Both the position numbers and the translations under genes were made by a program. Positions 49,909-58,619 of a stretch of DNA of 62,198 nt are shown here, piece by piece. The notes under the pieces were generated by a model. It was not told the origin of the DNA, searched no databases, and saw only the letters and a program-made list of their open reading frames with translations. Source of the stretch: Candidatus Sulfotelmatobacter sp. (lineage in GTDB: Bacteria > Vulcanimicrobiota > Vulcanimicrobiia > Vulcanimicrobiales > Vulcanimicrobiaceae); NCBI GenBank assembly GCA_035504415.1, contig DATJRY010000004.1, positions 1 through 62,198 of the forward strand, in the 5' to 3' direction. Position 1 is the stretch's first letter, and every line of letters begins with the position of its first letter.

Positions 49909-50994
49909 CTAGGCCGCGGAATCCTCGGCGTTCGCGAACGGCGGCGCCAGCTCGAGCCGCGCGCGGCCGATGCGTGCGTCGGCCATCCCGTAGAAGAACT
50001 CGAACGCGCGCTCGCCGAGCACGTCGATGGCGGTCGGGAAGACGACGTTGCTGACGATGCCGTGCGTCTCCTCGAGCCCTTCCGGACGCATGACCGCCGA
50101 ACGCGAATGGTAGCGCACGATGTGCGGCCGCTCGCTGTCGTGAACGGCGAAACCGGCGCTGTAGATCATCGAGTAGCGGCCTTCGCTGGTCGGGATCGCT
50201 TCGACGCCGTGATAGAGCGAGAACCAGCCTTCGGCGATGCGCACCGGCGGCGTGCCACCGCCGGTCTTGACCTGGCACCACGGCGCGTCGGGCGTGAGCA
50301 CGACCGCGCTCTCGCTGACCTCGAGCAGCTTCGCGCGATCGCGCAGCGCCGGCTCGAGCGGGATGTAGCCGATGCGCACGCATTCGCGCTCTTCGGGACG
50401 CAGCTCGAGCAGCATCGGGATCGCGCTGCGGCCGTCCACGGTCGAGAGCCGCAGCATCGGCCGGTGGTAGAGCGCGAGCGAACGGACGCCGCTGGGCGAG
50501 AGGACCGGCTCGGGAAAGAAGACGCCGTCCTTGTCGTCGCCCTGCGGCAGGCCCGGCGCGAACGTCAGCTGCCCCAGCCGTTTCCAGGCGTAGCCGTCGT
50601 CGGAGAGCGCCAGCGTGATGCGCGGGCCGTGAGGTCCGAACGCCGTGTACACCATCACGTAGCAGTCGAGCACCGGCACGAACGTCACGCGCGGATCTTC
50701 GCAGCCCATCCCGCCCGGCGCCGTACGCAGCTCGTACGGCTCTTCGGGCTGCAGCGCGTAGCCGCGGTTCTCGAACGTCAGCTGGTCGCCATCACGGTGG
50801 CCGACGTACAAGCCGACGCGCGAGACGTTGCCGGCGGCGACGACGCGCGGATACAGCAGCAGCGTCCCGTCGCGCGCGGTCGCGCTGGCGGGGTTGAGGA
50901 CGCCTTCCACCTGTTCGGGGGAACCGTCGGGGCTCAGGACGACGCCCAACCGCGTGATCGTCCCATCGAAGCGCGGCAGCGCGTCGAGCATCAT
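49909..50994 (-). CDS. GH130-type glycosidase/phosphorylase-like protein
   Basis: The product has 361 residues from ATG at 50994. The family motif GMGCEDPRVTFVPVLDCYVM (EDPR) and SRVGLYVGHRDGD, FFPEPVLSPSGVRSLALYH and PWCQVKTGGGTPPVRIAEGW match GH130-type beta-propeller enzymes that phosphorolyse or hydrolyse mannosides. There is no signal peptide, so it is cytosolic. The start overlaps the alanine racemase stop by 4 nt. Exact substrate unknown. Confidence 0.8.
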   Translation of the reverse strand: MMLDALPRFDGTITRLGVVLSPDGSPEQVEGVLNPASATARDGTLLLYPRVVAAGNVSRVGLYVGHRDGDQLTFENRGYALQPEEPYELRTAPGGMGCEDPRVTFVPVLDCYVMVYTAFGPHGPRITLALSDDGYAWKRLGQLTFAPGLPQGDDKDGVFFPEPVLSPSGVRSLALYHRPMLRLSTVDGRSAIPMLLELRPEERECVRIGYIPLEPALRDRAKLLEVSESAVVLTPDAPWCQVKTGGGTPPVRIAEGWFSLYHGVEAIPTSEGRYSMIYSAGFAVHDSERPHIVRYHSRSAVMRPEGLEETHGIVSNVVFPTAIDVLGERAFEFFYGMADARIGRARLELAPPFANAEDSAA

Positions 50995-51962
50995 TCTCTG
51001 GCCAAACCTACCACGAGCTCGTGTGAAGTGATACCCGCCCGCGCGGCCAACGCATCGACGTCGTCGCCGCCGCCGATCAGCAGTTCGGCGTCGGCTTCCT
51101 CGCCGTCCAGGCGCGTCGTGTACTGCATGCCTATCGAGAGAATCGTCCCACTTCCAGCCAGAGTCTTCGGCAATCCGTCCGCATATCCGCAACGCAAGAC
51201 CGAAACGGAACGATCGCTGCTGACCGCGACGTCGCCGTAGCCGGCCCAACCGATGCTGCCGGGCGGATGATACCGGACCCGCTTGGCGCGGACCCGCAGC
51301 GCGCAGCGCGTCGCCACCGGCGCGCCCAGCCGGGCGCCGAACAGCCCGACCCCGATCCGCAGCCGGTCGCCGGCCGGGACGCTGCCGGCCCAGGCCGTGC
51401 TGGCGAGGTCCACGCCGATCACCGGGACGCCCGCCTCCACGAAGCAGCGCCGCCCGGCGGCGAAGCCGGCCAGCGTCTCGGCCGCGCGCGCGGTCGAGGT
51501 CAGGTGCGTCCAGAGCTCGACCCGCAAGCCCGTCCCGGCCAAGGCGGCGGCGAAGGCCGGCGCGTCGGCGGGGCGGATCGCCGCCCAGCCCGCCGCGTCC
51601 AGCAGCCCGACCCGCACGGTCAACGGCCCGCGGACGGCGGCGGCCGCGGCCGCCTCCGCGACCGCTTCGCGCGTCGAGACGTTCGGGATGCCGCCCAGGG
51701 CCAGGACGCGATCCAGGGCGCCGCGCGCGGCGTCGGCCAGCAGCCGGATCGGCTTGGACGTCGCGGACCGCAGCGCCGCCAGCTCGTCAGCGTCGGCCAC
51801 GACGTACGACTCGACCACGTCGTCCAGCTCGCGGGCCAAACGCCGCGCGCCCCAGCCGTAGCCGTCCGCCTTGACGACCGCCGCCACCGGCGCGCCCAGG
51901 GCGGCGAACCCCGCGGCGTTGGCGCGCAGCGTCTCGCCGTCCAGGTCGATGTCCGGCCCCAT
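50991..51962 (-). CDS. alr: alanine racemase
   Basis: The product has 323 residues, somewhat shorter than typical Alr. The PLP lysine K31 is in APVAAVVKADGYGWGARRLA. VELWTHLTSTARAAETLAGF and LRCGYADGLPKTL correspond to the second-half conserved blocks, with the Tyr in GYADG acting as the second catalytic base. The usual GxVSMD loop reads IGMQYTTRL, an odd variant. It makes D-alanine for peptidoglycan. It is flanked by GH130-like and PrcB-like genes with overlapping ends. Confidence 0.85.
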   Translation of the reverse strand: MGPDIDLDGETLRANAAGFAALGAPVAAVVKADGYGWGARRLARELDDVVESYVVADADELAALRSATSKPIRLLADAARGALDRVLALGGIPNVSTREAVAEAAAAAAVRGPLTVRVGLLDAAGWAAIRPADAPAFAAALAGTGLRVELWTHLTSTARAAETLAGFAAGRRCFVEAGVPVIGVDLASTAWAGSVPAGDRLRIGVGLFGARLGAPVATRCALRVRAKRVRYHPPGSIGWAGYGDVAVSSDRSVSVLRCGYADGLPKTLAGSGTILSIGMQYTTRLDGEEADAELLIGGGDDVDALAARAGITSHELVVGLARE

Positions 51963-52399
51963 CAGCGCAGGACCGTCGATGCGATCGCCTCGCCCGACGG
52001 GGAGACGACCTCGACCCGGGCGCCCGGCCGGTAGGCGATGTTCGGGACGATCCAGATCGTGTAGGTGCGGTACGCGTGCGGGGCCGGCTCGCCCCCGCCC
52101 AGCGGGCCGCGCTCGAAGGCGACGATGTGGACCCGGTCCGTGTTGGCCGCGATCGACTCGACGATCTGGGTCCAGCCGGTCTCCTTGTGGGGTCCCATCA
52201 GCAGCACGACGGCGAACTCTTTGCGGAAGTCGACCGGGGCGGCGATCTGCAAGGCGTCGAGCGTCCGCTTGTCACGCAGGACGACGACTTCGGCGTTCCC
52301 GACCACAGGGGTCGTCCCGGTGCGTTCCTGGTTGACACGCACCTCGCGACAGCCGACGAGAGCGACGGCCAGCACGAGGGCGGCACAGACTCGCCGCAT
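51962..52399 (-). CDS. PrcB-like lipoprotein
   Basis: The product has 145 residues. The lipobox is ALVGC at about residues 13-17. The domain VDFRKEFAVVLLMGPHKETG followed by WTQIVESIAANTDRVHIVAF resembles the PrcB C-terminal domain found beside serine proteases of oral spirochaetes and in other lipoproteins. YTIWIVPNIAYRPGARVEV closes it. It heads the minus-strand run of nine genes. Function is unknown beyond a possible protein-interaction role. Confidence 0.7.
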   Translation of the reverse strand: MRRVCAALVLAVALVGCREVRVNQERTGTTPVVGNAEVVVLRDKRTLDALQIAAPVDFRKEFAVVLLMGPHKETGWTQIVESIAANTDRVHIVAFERGPLGGGEPAPHAYRTYTIWIVPNIAYRPGARVEVVSPSGEAIASTVLR

Positions 52400-52462
52400 C
52401 GGGACCGAGCGTTCGACGGCCCCCAGCGAGGATACCCCGCCGGTACGACGGAAGTCGCACCC

Positions 52463-53185
52463 ATGGTCAGCCTGCTACCGCTCTTGGTGGCAGTCGCCGT
52501 CGCATCTGCCGCGACTCCGACGGCCTCCCCCGCGCCCCCCTCGCTCCCGACGCCGCTCACGATCATCGGTACGACGCACACGGGTCCGTGCGCGACCATC
52601 GTCAACCACGCGAACGGCGCGATCGGCGCCGCGCTCGACGACGACCGCAGCCTGGCGATTCTCGCGCACAACATGCGCGCGGTCGACCTCGACATGCTCA
52701 GCGCGATGCAGCGGCGCAACGCGATCGATGCGATGATGGATCAAGCCGGCGCGATTCGCAAAGAGGCGCGCGCCGCCGACGCCGACATCAAGCAGTTGCG
52801 CGCCGCGGCCGAAGCCGCGCACGATCCCGAGCGCAAAGCCGAGCTCAAGGCGTTCGCCGACGCACTCGGCGGTGCGATCGCGCGGCAGGACAAGGCCGCC
52901 ACCGAGTTCATGGGCAGCGTGACCGTCATGCAAGGTCGCGTCGAGCGCGCCGAGGCGAACGCGATCATGGCCGCCAGCAACCAGCAGCCGCCGGCCCTGA
53001 ACGCGCAAGAAGCCGTCGATCAGGAGCAGGCGTTCCCGGCCGCGATCGCGCCGCCGCCGCAGGTCGGCCAATACGACCGCTTCTTCGCGCAGCTCTCCGA
53101 CGGCCTGACCGCGAAGTCGAGCGACATCTTGCGCGACGAGGGCGTCGCGGCCGACCACAGCATCACGGCGACGTCGGGCTGCTGA
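52463..53185 (+). CDS. secreted helical protein, paralogue A of a tandem pair, ending in Cys
   Basis: The product has 240 residues from ATG at 52463. The signal peptide is at about 1-17. A conserved segment LTIIGTTHTGPCATIVNHAN follows, then a long helical stretch rich in Ala, Arg, Glu and Gln (MDQAGAIRKEARAADADIKQ, DKAATEFMGSVTVMQGRVER). The protein ends AADHSITATSGC, with a terminal Cys. The next gene is its paralogue, 1 nt away. No family recognised. Confidence 0.65.
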   Translation: MVSLLPLLVAVAVASAATPTASPAPPSLPTPLTIIGTTHTGPCATIVNHANGAIGAALDDDRSLAILAHNMRAVDLDMLSAMQRRNAIDAMMDQAGAIRKEARAADADIKQLRAAAEAAHDPERKAELKAFADALGGAIARQDKAATEFMGSVTVMQGRVERAEANAIMAASNQQPPALNAQEAVDQEQAFPAAIAPPPQVGQYDRFFAQLSDGLTAKSSDILRDEGVAADHSITATSGC

Positions 53186-53186
53186 C

Positions 53187-53915
53187 ATGGTGACCGCGGT
53201 CTCGCTGCTGATCGTGCTGGCGGCCGGTCCCGCCGCGAGCCCGTCGCCCGCGCCGCCGCTGACCCCGCCGACGCCGTTGACGGTGATCGGCACGACGCAC
53301 AGCGGCGTCTGCCAAACGATCACCGAGCACGCAAATCACGCGATCCAGTCGGCGCTCGACGGCAACCTGGGCCTCGCCGTTCTGATCCACAACATCCGCG
53401 CCACGGACTTCGACAACCTCAACACGCTGCAGCAGATGCAAGCGCAGCAGAGCTGGCTGCGCGCCGCCAGCGACATCCGCGTCCAGGCGCACGCGGTCGA
53501 CGCCGAGATCAAGCTGCTGCGCGCCGAAGCCAACGCGGCGCCGCCGGACGATCCGCGCAAGAACGACCTGCTGGCCTTCGCCAACGCGCTCGGCGGCGCG
53601 CTCGCGCACCAAGACCGGGCGGCCGCGGAGTTCGCGAGCGCGGTCCTGGTCCTGCAGGGACGCGTGGCGCGCGCGGCCGTCGCCGACGAGACCGACCAGA
53701 GCGACGCGCACACCGGCAACCTGGTGCGCTACGGTGCGCCGGTCCACAACCGTCCTCCGGCCTCGCCCGACATGGATCCGCCGCCGCCCCAGCCCGGCGA
53801 GATGAACAGGATCGACGCCCAGCTGGCCGCCGCGCTCGCCCAGAAGTCCGACGCGATCTTGCACGACGAAGGGCTCGCGGCCGACCACGACCTGGGCATG
53901 TTGACGGGGTGCTGA
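53187..53915 (+). CDS. secreted helical protein, paralogue B of a tandem pair, ending in Cys
   Basis: The product has 242 residues. It shares with paralogue A the segment LTVIGTTHSGVCQTITEHAN (A: IIGTTHTGPCATIVNHAN), the helical middle (DAEIKLLRAEANAAPPDD, ALGGALAHQDRAAAEFA) and the C-terminal IDAQLAAALAQKSDAILHDE ending in TGC. Identity is moderate, so the duplication is old. A proline-rich insert (PPASPDMDPPPPQPG) is specific to B. Both are exported. Confidence 0.65.
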   Translation: MVTAVSLLIVLAAGPAASPSPAPPLTPPTPLTVIGTTHSGVCQTITEHANHAIQSALDGNLGLAVLIHNIRATDFDNLNTLQQMQAQQSWLRAASDIRVQAHAVDAEIKLLRAEANAAPPDDPRKNDLLAFANALGGALAHQDRAAAEFASAVLVLQGRVARAAVADETDQSDAHTGNLVRYGAPVHNRPPASPDMDPPPPQPGEMNRIDAQLAAALAQKSDAILHDEGLAADHDLGMLTGC

Positions 53916-53964
53916 CGCACTTAGGTCGTTTCGAGCGCTGGTCGTTCGCGGTACGCTCTCTCTG

Positions 53965-54903
53965 ATGTTCCGGGCCTTTTCGCTCGCAGGCGCCGCTCTG
54001 GCGTTCTTGCTCGCCGTCCTGGGCAGCTGGGTTCGCATCAACGGAGCCGGGATGACCTGTCCCGACTGGCCCCTCTGCCACGGTCAACTGATCCCGTCGC
54101 TCGCCGGCGGGGTCGTGTTCGAATGGTCGCACCGGCTGGTGGCCTTCGTGGTCGGCTGGGTCGTGCTGGCGACGCTGTACCTGGCCTGGCGCGAGCGTGA
54201 CCGCATCGCCGGCCTGCGCGCGGCGGTCGCCTTCGTGGCCGGCGTCTTCGTCCTGCAGGTCGCGCTGGGCGGCCTGACCGTCTTCCTCTCCAACAGTCCC
54301 TGGTCGGTGGTCGTCCACTGGGCCGCGGCGATGCTGCTGCTGGCGGGCTTGACCGTGCTGGCGATTCTGGCGACCGTCGCGCCGCGGCGCATCGTCGTGC
54401 AGCACTCGTTCCTGGGCGGGCTGCTGACGGTCTGCGCGCTGCTGGTGCTGGCGACGATGTGCGCCGGCGCCTACGTCAGCTCGAGCGGCGCCGGCCTCGC
54501 GTGTTCGACGCTGCCGCTGTGCGACGGCGGCTCGTTGACCGGCACCGGAGCGGCACAGCACGCGCAGATGGTCCACCGCGTCTTCGCCGGCGCGCTGTTC
54601 CTGGTCGCGACGGTGGCCGCGTACCTGGCCGCCGCCACGACGCCGCGCGTGCGCACCGCGACGCTGTTCGCCTACGCGCTGATCGTGCTGCAGGTGATGC
54701 TCGGCTTCGCCAACGTCGCCTGGGACCTGCCGATGGTGCTGCGCGAAGCGCACGCCGCCAACGCCAGCGCGACGTTCATCGCGTTCATCACCGCGCTGGG
54801 CTTTGCCGCGTTCGACGGCACGGTCCCGGTCCGCGTGCGCGCGCGCACGCCGGTGCGCGCTTCGAGTGCCAACGCGCCGAACGCCGCCGGAGCCGGTCAG
54901 TGA
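53965..54903 (+). CDS. ctaA: heme A synthase (CtaA/COX15)
   Basis: The product has 312 residues and about eight membrane helices. GSWVRINGAGMTCPDWPLCH is the first quinol/heme motif with CxxxxxC, and VFEWSHRLVAFVVGWVV, VVHWAAAMLLLAGLTVL and GAAQHAQMVHRVFAGALFLV supply the heme-ligand His pairs of the two half-repeats. It oxidises heme O to heme A. The next gene is the heme O synthase, overlapping by 4 nt, which fits the pathway. Confidence 0.92.
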   Translation: MFRAFSLAGAALAFLLAVLGSWVRINGAGMTCPDWPLCHGQLIPSLAGGVVFEWSHRLVAFVVGWVVLATLYLAWRERDRIAGLRAAVAFVAGVFVLQVALGGLTVFLSNSPWSVVVHWAAAMLLLAGLTVLAILATVAPRRIVVQHSFLGGLLTVCALLVLATMCAGAYVSSSGAGLACSTLPLCDGGSLTGTGAAQHAQMVHRVFAGALFLVATVAAYLAAATTPRVRTATLFAYALIVLQVMLGFANVAWDLPMVLREAHAANASATFIAFITALGFAAFDGTVPVRVRARTPVRASSANAPNAAGAGQ

Positions 54904-55820
54904 GCTCGACGCTCGGTCGCGTCGACGGCGTCGCCAGCGCGGCGGGGTCCAGCGGCGGCTGGCGCGGCCGGGTGCACGACTACTACGAGCTGACCAAGCC
55001 GCGCATCATCTACCTGCTGCTGATCACGACCTACGCCGCGATGCTCATGGCCGCGCGCGGTCTGCCGCCGCTCGTGCTCACCCTGTGGACGCTGCTCGGC
55101 GGCGCGCTCTCCGCGGCCTCGGCCGGCGCGTTCAACTGCGTGTGGGACCGCGACATCGACCGGCTGATGAACCGCACCAAGACGCGTCCGGTCGCGCGCG
55201 GTGCGATCCGCGCTCGCGACGCGCTGATCTTTGCGATCGTGGCGCAAGTCGTCGCCTTCGCGCTGCTCTACCGGTTGGTGAATCCGCTTGCCGCATGGCT
55301 TTCGCTGGGCGGCAACGTCTACTACGTCGTGATCTACACGATGTGGCTCAAGCGGATCACGCCGCTCAACATCGTCATCGGCGGTGCGGCCGGCGCGGTG
55401 CCGCCGCTGGTCGGCTGGGCCGCGGTGACCAACCATCTCGGCTCGCCGGCGTTCGCCCTGTTCGCGGTCATCTTCTTGTGGACGCCGCCGCACTTCTGGG
55501 CCTTGGCGCTGATGACGAACGTCGACTACGACAAGGCCGGCATCCCGATGCTGCCCAACGTCGCCGGCGTCGCGCGCACCAAGCGCGAGATCATCATCTA
55601 CTCGCTGGTCCTGGTCGGCGTCTCGCTGGCGTTCTTCCCGCTGCACGTGCTCGGGCCGTGCTACGGCGGCTGCGCGCTGATCCTCGGTGCCGTCTTCCTG
55701 TGGGACGCATGGAAGGTCTCGGGTGACTCCACCAAGCGGCAGGCGCGCGTCCTGTTCAAGTATTCGCTGCTGTACCTGGCGCTGATGTGCGTCGCGATGG
55801 TGGCGGACCGCGTGATCTGA
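54900..55820 (+). CDS. ctaB: protoheme IX farnesyltransferase (heme O synthase)
   Basis: The product has 306 residues from GTG at 54900, overlapping the ctaA stop. The prenyl-diphosphate motif NCVWDRDIDRLMNRTKTRPV (DxxxD with Mg) and the second acid motif GYDKAGIPMLPNVAGVARTK-like around VDYDKAGIPMLPNV are intact. Seven to nine membrane helices. It farnesylates heme B to heme O for heme A-type oxidases. The MFS gene follows 2 nt after the stop. Confidence 0.93.
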   Translation: MSSTLGRVDGVASAAGSSGGWRGRVHDYYELTKPRIIYLLLITTYAAMLMAARGLPPLVLTLWTLLGGALSAASAGAFNCVWDRDIDRLMNRTKTRPVARGAIRARDALIFAIVAQVVAFALLYRLVNPLAAWLSLGGNVYYVVIYTMWLKRITPLNIVIGGAAGAVPPLVGWAAVTNHLGSPAFALFAVIFLWTPPHFWALALMTNVDYDKAGIPMLPNVAGVARTKREIIIYSLVLVGVSLAFFPLHVLGPCYGGCALILGAVFLWDAWKVSGDSTKRQARVLFKYSLLYLALMCVAMVADRVI

Positions 55821-55822
55821 TC

Positions 55823-57250
55823 GTGACCGAGGGCGCGTCGACGGCCGCACGCACGACCGTCGCGGGACACGAGGTCGATCCGGGCACGGTCCCGTTGCTG
55901 CTGACGCTCGGCCTGGGCGTCTTCGCCGGGGCGCTCGACTTGGGCGTGCTCTCGCCGGCGCTGCCGGCGCTGGGCGCGCAGTTCGGCGTCGGCCCCAGCG
56001 CGCTGGCGTGGGTGTTCACGCTCTACCTGCTCGCCAACGTGGTCGCGATTCCGATCGCCTCGACGCTCGCCGACCGCACCGGCCGGCGCGGCGTCTACAT
56101 CGCCTGCGTGGCGCTGTTCGGCGCCGGCAGCGTCCTGGCGATCGCGGCGCCGTCGTACGGCGTGTTCTTGTTCGCGCGCGCGATCCAAGCGATGGGCGCG
56201 GGCGGAATCTTCCCGGTCGCGACCGCGGCGATCGCCGACCGGGTGCCGGTCGAGCGGCGCGGCGCCGCGCTCGGCTTGGTCGCCGCGACGTGGGGCCTGG
56301 CGGCGATCGTCGGCCCGGCGTTCGGCGGCGTCGTCACGCGGTACTTGTCATGGCACTGGGTGTTCGTGCTGAACATACCGCTCGCGATCGCGGTGATCGT
56401 GCTGGCGCGCACGCGCGTGCCGGCGACCGCGCCGCGCGTGCGCGGGCCGCTCGACGTCGCCGGTCTGATCACGCTGGCGCTCGGCCTGCTCTCGCTGATG
56501 AGCTTGCTCACGCGCCTGTACCGCGTCGGCGGCCGCATCGACACGGCGCTGGCGTGGGCGATGCTCGCCGTCGGCGCGATATCGTTCGCGCTCTTCTTCG
56601 CCGTCGAACGGCGCGCGGCGCAGCCGGTGATCCCGCCGGCGTTCTTCCGCGATCGCCAACTGCTGGTGACGTATCTGCTCGAGCTGTTCATCGGCGCGCT
56701 CGAAGGCTCGCTCTTCTTCGTCCCCGCGGCGTTGGTCGCCGCCGAACATCTCGGCTACGCCGCGGCCGGCGGTGTCGCCGCGCTGGGCGCCATCTGCTTC
56801 GTCGTGGTCATCCCGCTCTCGGGCCGCGCGCTCGACGTCGTCGGCAGCCGCGCCGTGCTCGCGGTCGGCACCACGCTCACCGCCGTCGGCTTGGGGATCT
56901 TCGCGTTCGGCTTCGCGCACCTGTGGCTGGCGCTGTTGGCGATGGTCGTCGCCGGTCTGGGTTTCGGCTCGCTGCTCGGCGCGCCGACCCGCTACATCAT
57001 CACCAGCCGCGTCGGTGCCGACCGGCGCGCGTCGGCCGTCGGGCTGCTCTCGATCGTGCTGATCATCGGCCAGATCATCGGCGGCTCGCTGGGCGGCGGC
57101 GTCGCCAGCTCGCACGGCTCCGACGTCGCCGGCTACCGCATCGCCTACCTCGTCTTCACGGCCGTCGCCGTCGCCGCGACGCTGCTCACGTTCGCGCTCG
57201 CCTCCCACGCCGCCGAACGCGCGGCTCAGACGACGAGAGCGACAGGGTAG
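55823..57250 (+). CDS. MFS transporter (EmrB/QacA DHA2-type drug exporter)
   Basis: The product has 475 residues from GTG at 55823, 2 nt after the ctaB stop. There are 14 or so hydrophobic segments. LADRTGRRGVYIACVALFGA is the loop-2 MFS motif A, and GFVARAIQAMGAGGIFPVAT-like around FLFARAIQAMGAGG is motif C-type DHA signature. Families of this length export drugs or small organic molecules by proton antiport. Its place in a heme A operon is probably coincidental. A hairpin-plus-T-run terminator follows. Confidence 0.87.
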   Translation: MTEGASTAARTTVAGHEVDPGTVPLLLTLGLGVFAGALDLGVLSPALPALGAQFGVGPSALAWVFTLYLLANVVAIPIASTLADRTGRRGVYIACVALFGAGSVLAIAAPSYGVFLFARAIQAMGAGGIFPVATAAIADRVPVERRGAALGLVAATWGLAAIVGPAFGGVVTRYLSWHWVFVLNIPLAIAVIVLARTRVPATAPRVRGPLDVAGLITLALGLLSLMSLLTRLYRVGGRIDTALAWAMLAVGAISFALFFAVERRAAQPVIPPAFFRDRQLLVTYLLELFIGALEGSLFFVPAALVAAEHLGYAAAGGVAALGAICFVVVIPLSGRALDVVGSRAVLAVGTTLTAVGLGIFAFGFAHLWLALLAMVVAGLGFGSLLGAPTRYIITSRVGADRRASAVGLLSIVLIIGQIIGGSLGGGVASSHGSDVAGYRIAYLVFTAVAVAATLLTFALASHAAERAAQTTRATG

Positions 57251-57281
57251 GGGACTGATTCTGCCCAACGTTTTCGCCCTG

Positions 57282-57307
57282 GCTTTGTAACCGCAAAGCG
57301 AGTTTTT
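57282..57307 (+). terminator. Rho-independent terminator after the ctaA-ctaB-MFS genes
   Basis: GCTTTG at 57282-57287 pairs with CAAAGC at 57294-57299, loop TAACCG, then GAG and TTTTT to 57307. It lies 32 nt after the MFS stop. Confidence 0.65.
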
Positions 57308-57330
57308 GGCCTTCGCTTCCGGGGTGAACG

Positions 57331-57549
57331 ATGGTGAAGAACGCGGCTCCACGGGCGGCAACGTATGCCAAGAGCGCAGGGCGCTTTCTCTTCGTCGCCC
57401 TCGTCACTTCGGCTGCGCTCTATTTCGTCGAGCAGAGCATCGGGTTGGCTGCCAAGGCCCTCGTGTCTCTCGACGTCCTCCTCGGCGTTGGGAGCGCGGG
57501 TCTGATCGAAGTGATGCTCCGTCGGTACGGCGGGCGCAAGTCGCCGTGA
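57331..57549 (+). CDS. small membrane protein
   Basis: The product has 72 residues from ATG at 57331. A basic N-terminus (KNAAPRAATYAKSAGR) precedes one or two hydrophobic segments (FLFVALVTSAALYFVEQSIG and LAAKALVSLDVLLGVGSAG) and a basic tail. The start follows the terminator. Its stop overlaps the next start by GTGA, so the two are coupled. No family recognised. Confidence 0.55.
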   Translation: MVKNAAPRAATYAKSAGRFLFVALVTSAALYFVEQSIGLAAKALVSLDVLLGVGSAGLIEVMLRRYGGRKSP

Positions 57550-58619
57550 AGGCCGCAATAACAGGAATACTCCTCGCGGTCGCTCTGGTTCTCTCTGCGC
57601 AGATGGCTTGGAGCGCCGCGATGGTGGTTTCCGGCGTCGTGCGTTACCCGTCAGGAGCCCCCGTTGCTGGCGCTATCGTCTCGCTCCAACTCGTCAATGG
57701 AGGCCTCGTGACCAGGACCGACGCGAGCGGTCACTTCTTGGTTCAGGTCGATCCCGCGCAAGTTACGAGCCTTACCATCTCGAGGGAAGGGTTCACGGTG
57801 CAGACCCTCAGCGGCAACGCGTTCCGGGCCGCCCTGGTCGGTCCACTCGGTCTGGTCGTAGTACTCGGGGCTCGGCCCTTTTCGGCGCCATCGGCGACGC
57901 GGCCACCAACGACCGCGGGAGCCGTGGGACCGAAGCCGCCTATCCAGGATTCACTCTTTGGATTCTTCACGCGCGCGACGTCGATTGCACGGCGACCGTA
58001 CTACGGCCGGTACACCTATGTGCTGTTCCCGAGACAAGACCGGCGATCGACTGTCTTTCTCGGGCGAATCGTGGCGCGGTTCCGACAATCGAACCAGCCG
58101 ATATCCGGGGCTCCGCCGGGGCTTGTGAATACGCGGGCCTACAACCTCTTTGTCCTTCCGGCACGGCCGGCGATCGAGACACTGCACTTGAGCGTGCTCG
58201 AGTCGCTAGATGCGACGGGATTCGCGCACACGGTTGCTCTCTTCTACGATACGACGACGGCAACCAATTTACTAGACTCGTATTGCGCGAAGTCTAGTCG
58301 CCCCTCACAACGAGCTTGCTGGGCACCTCGTGGACGCGGACCGTTCCTTCTCATCGCGCTCAGGCCGTTCAAGCATTGGAGTGCCGTCGACTCGGCGGCA
58401 ACCGTCATACCGTGCGATCTCTCGGATATCGACGAGCACGACTTCGACACCGTAATCGATGTCATACAGAGGGCGTACAATACTGCGCTTCCCCCGGATC
58501 AGGACCTGCCGATGCCGGTCTTGCTGACCAGGCTGTCGCCGGTTCTCTACAAGATCTCCGGGTCTCTCGATGCCGTCGGGCCAACACTTTTCGCATTCAT
58601 CGACAAATTGAAACCCTAG
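57546..58619 (+). CDS. secreted protein with carboxypeptidase-regulatory-like domain
   Basis: The product has 357 residues from GTG at 57546. The signal peptide ends near AWSAA (about 25). A carboxypeptidase-regulatory-like beta-sandwich covers about 28-110 (SGVVRYPSGAPVAGAIVSLQ, TRTDASGHFLVQV). The rest (YVLFPRQDRRSTVFLGRIVA, DEHDFDTVIDVIQRAYNTAL) has no recognised family. Composition is less GC-rich than neighbours, hinting at transfer. It overlaps the cupin stop by 4 nt on the other strand. Could be a surface or TonB-linked adaptor; unknown. Confidence 0.6.
   Translation: MKAAITGILLAVALVLSAQMAWSAAMVVSGVVRYPSGAPVAGAIVSLQLVNGGLVTRTDASGHFLVQVDPAQVTSLTISREGFTVQTLSGNAFRAALVGPLGLVVVLGARPFSAPSATRPPTTAGAVGPKPPIQDSLFGFFTRATSIARRPYYGRYTYVLFPRQDRRSTVFLGRIVARFRQSNQPISGAPPGLVNTRAYNLFVLPARPAIETLHLSVLESLDATGFAHTVALFYDTTTATNLLDSYCAKSSRPSQRACWAPRGRGPFLLIALRPFKHWSAVDSAATVIPCDLSDIDEHDFDTVIDVIQRAYNTALPPDQDLPMPVLLTRLSPVLYKISGSLDAVGPTLFAFIDKLKP

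Noticed and set aside
47767-51240. 1157-codon plus-strand frame
   Set aside because: It runs antisense to prfC, GH130-like and alr and is rich in Arg, Asp, Glu and His as expected of GC-rich shadow frames.
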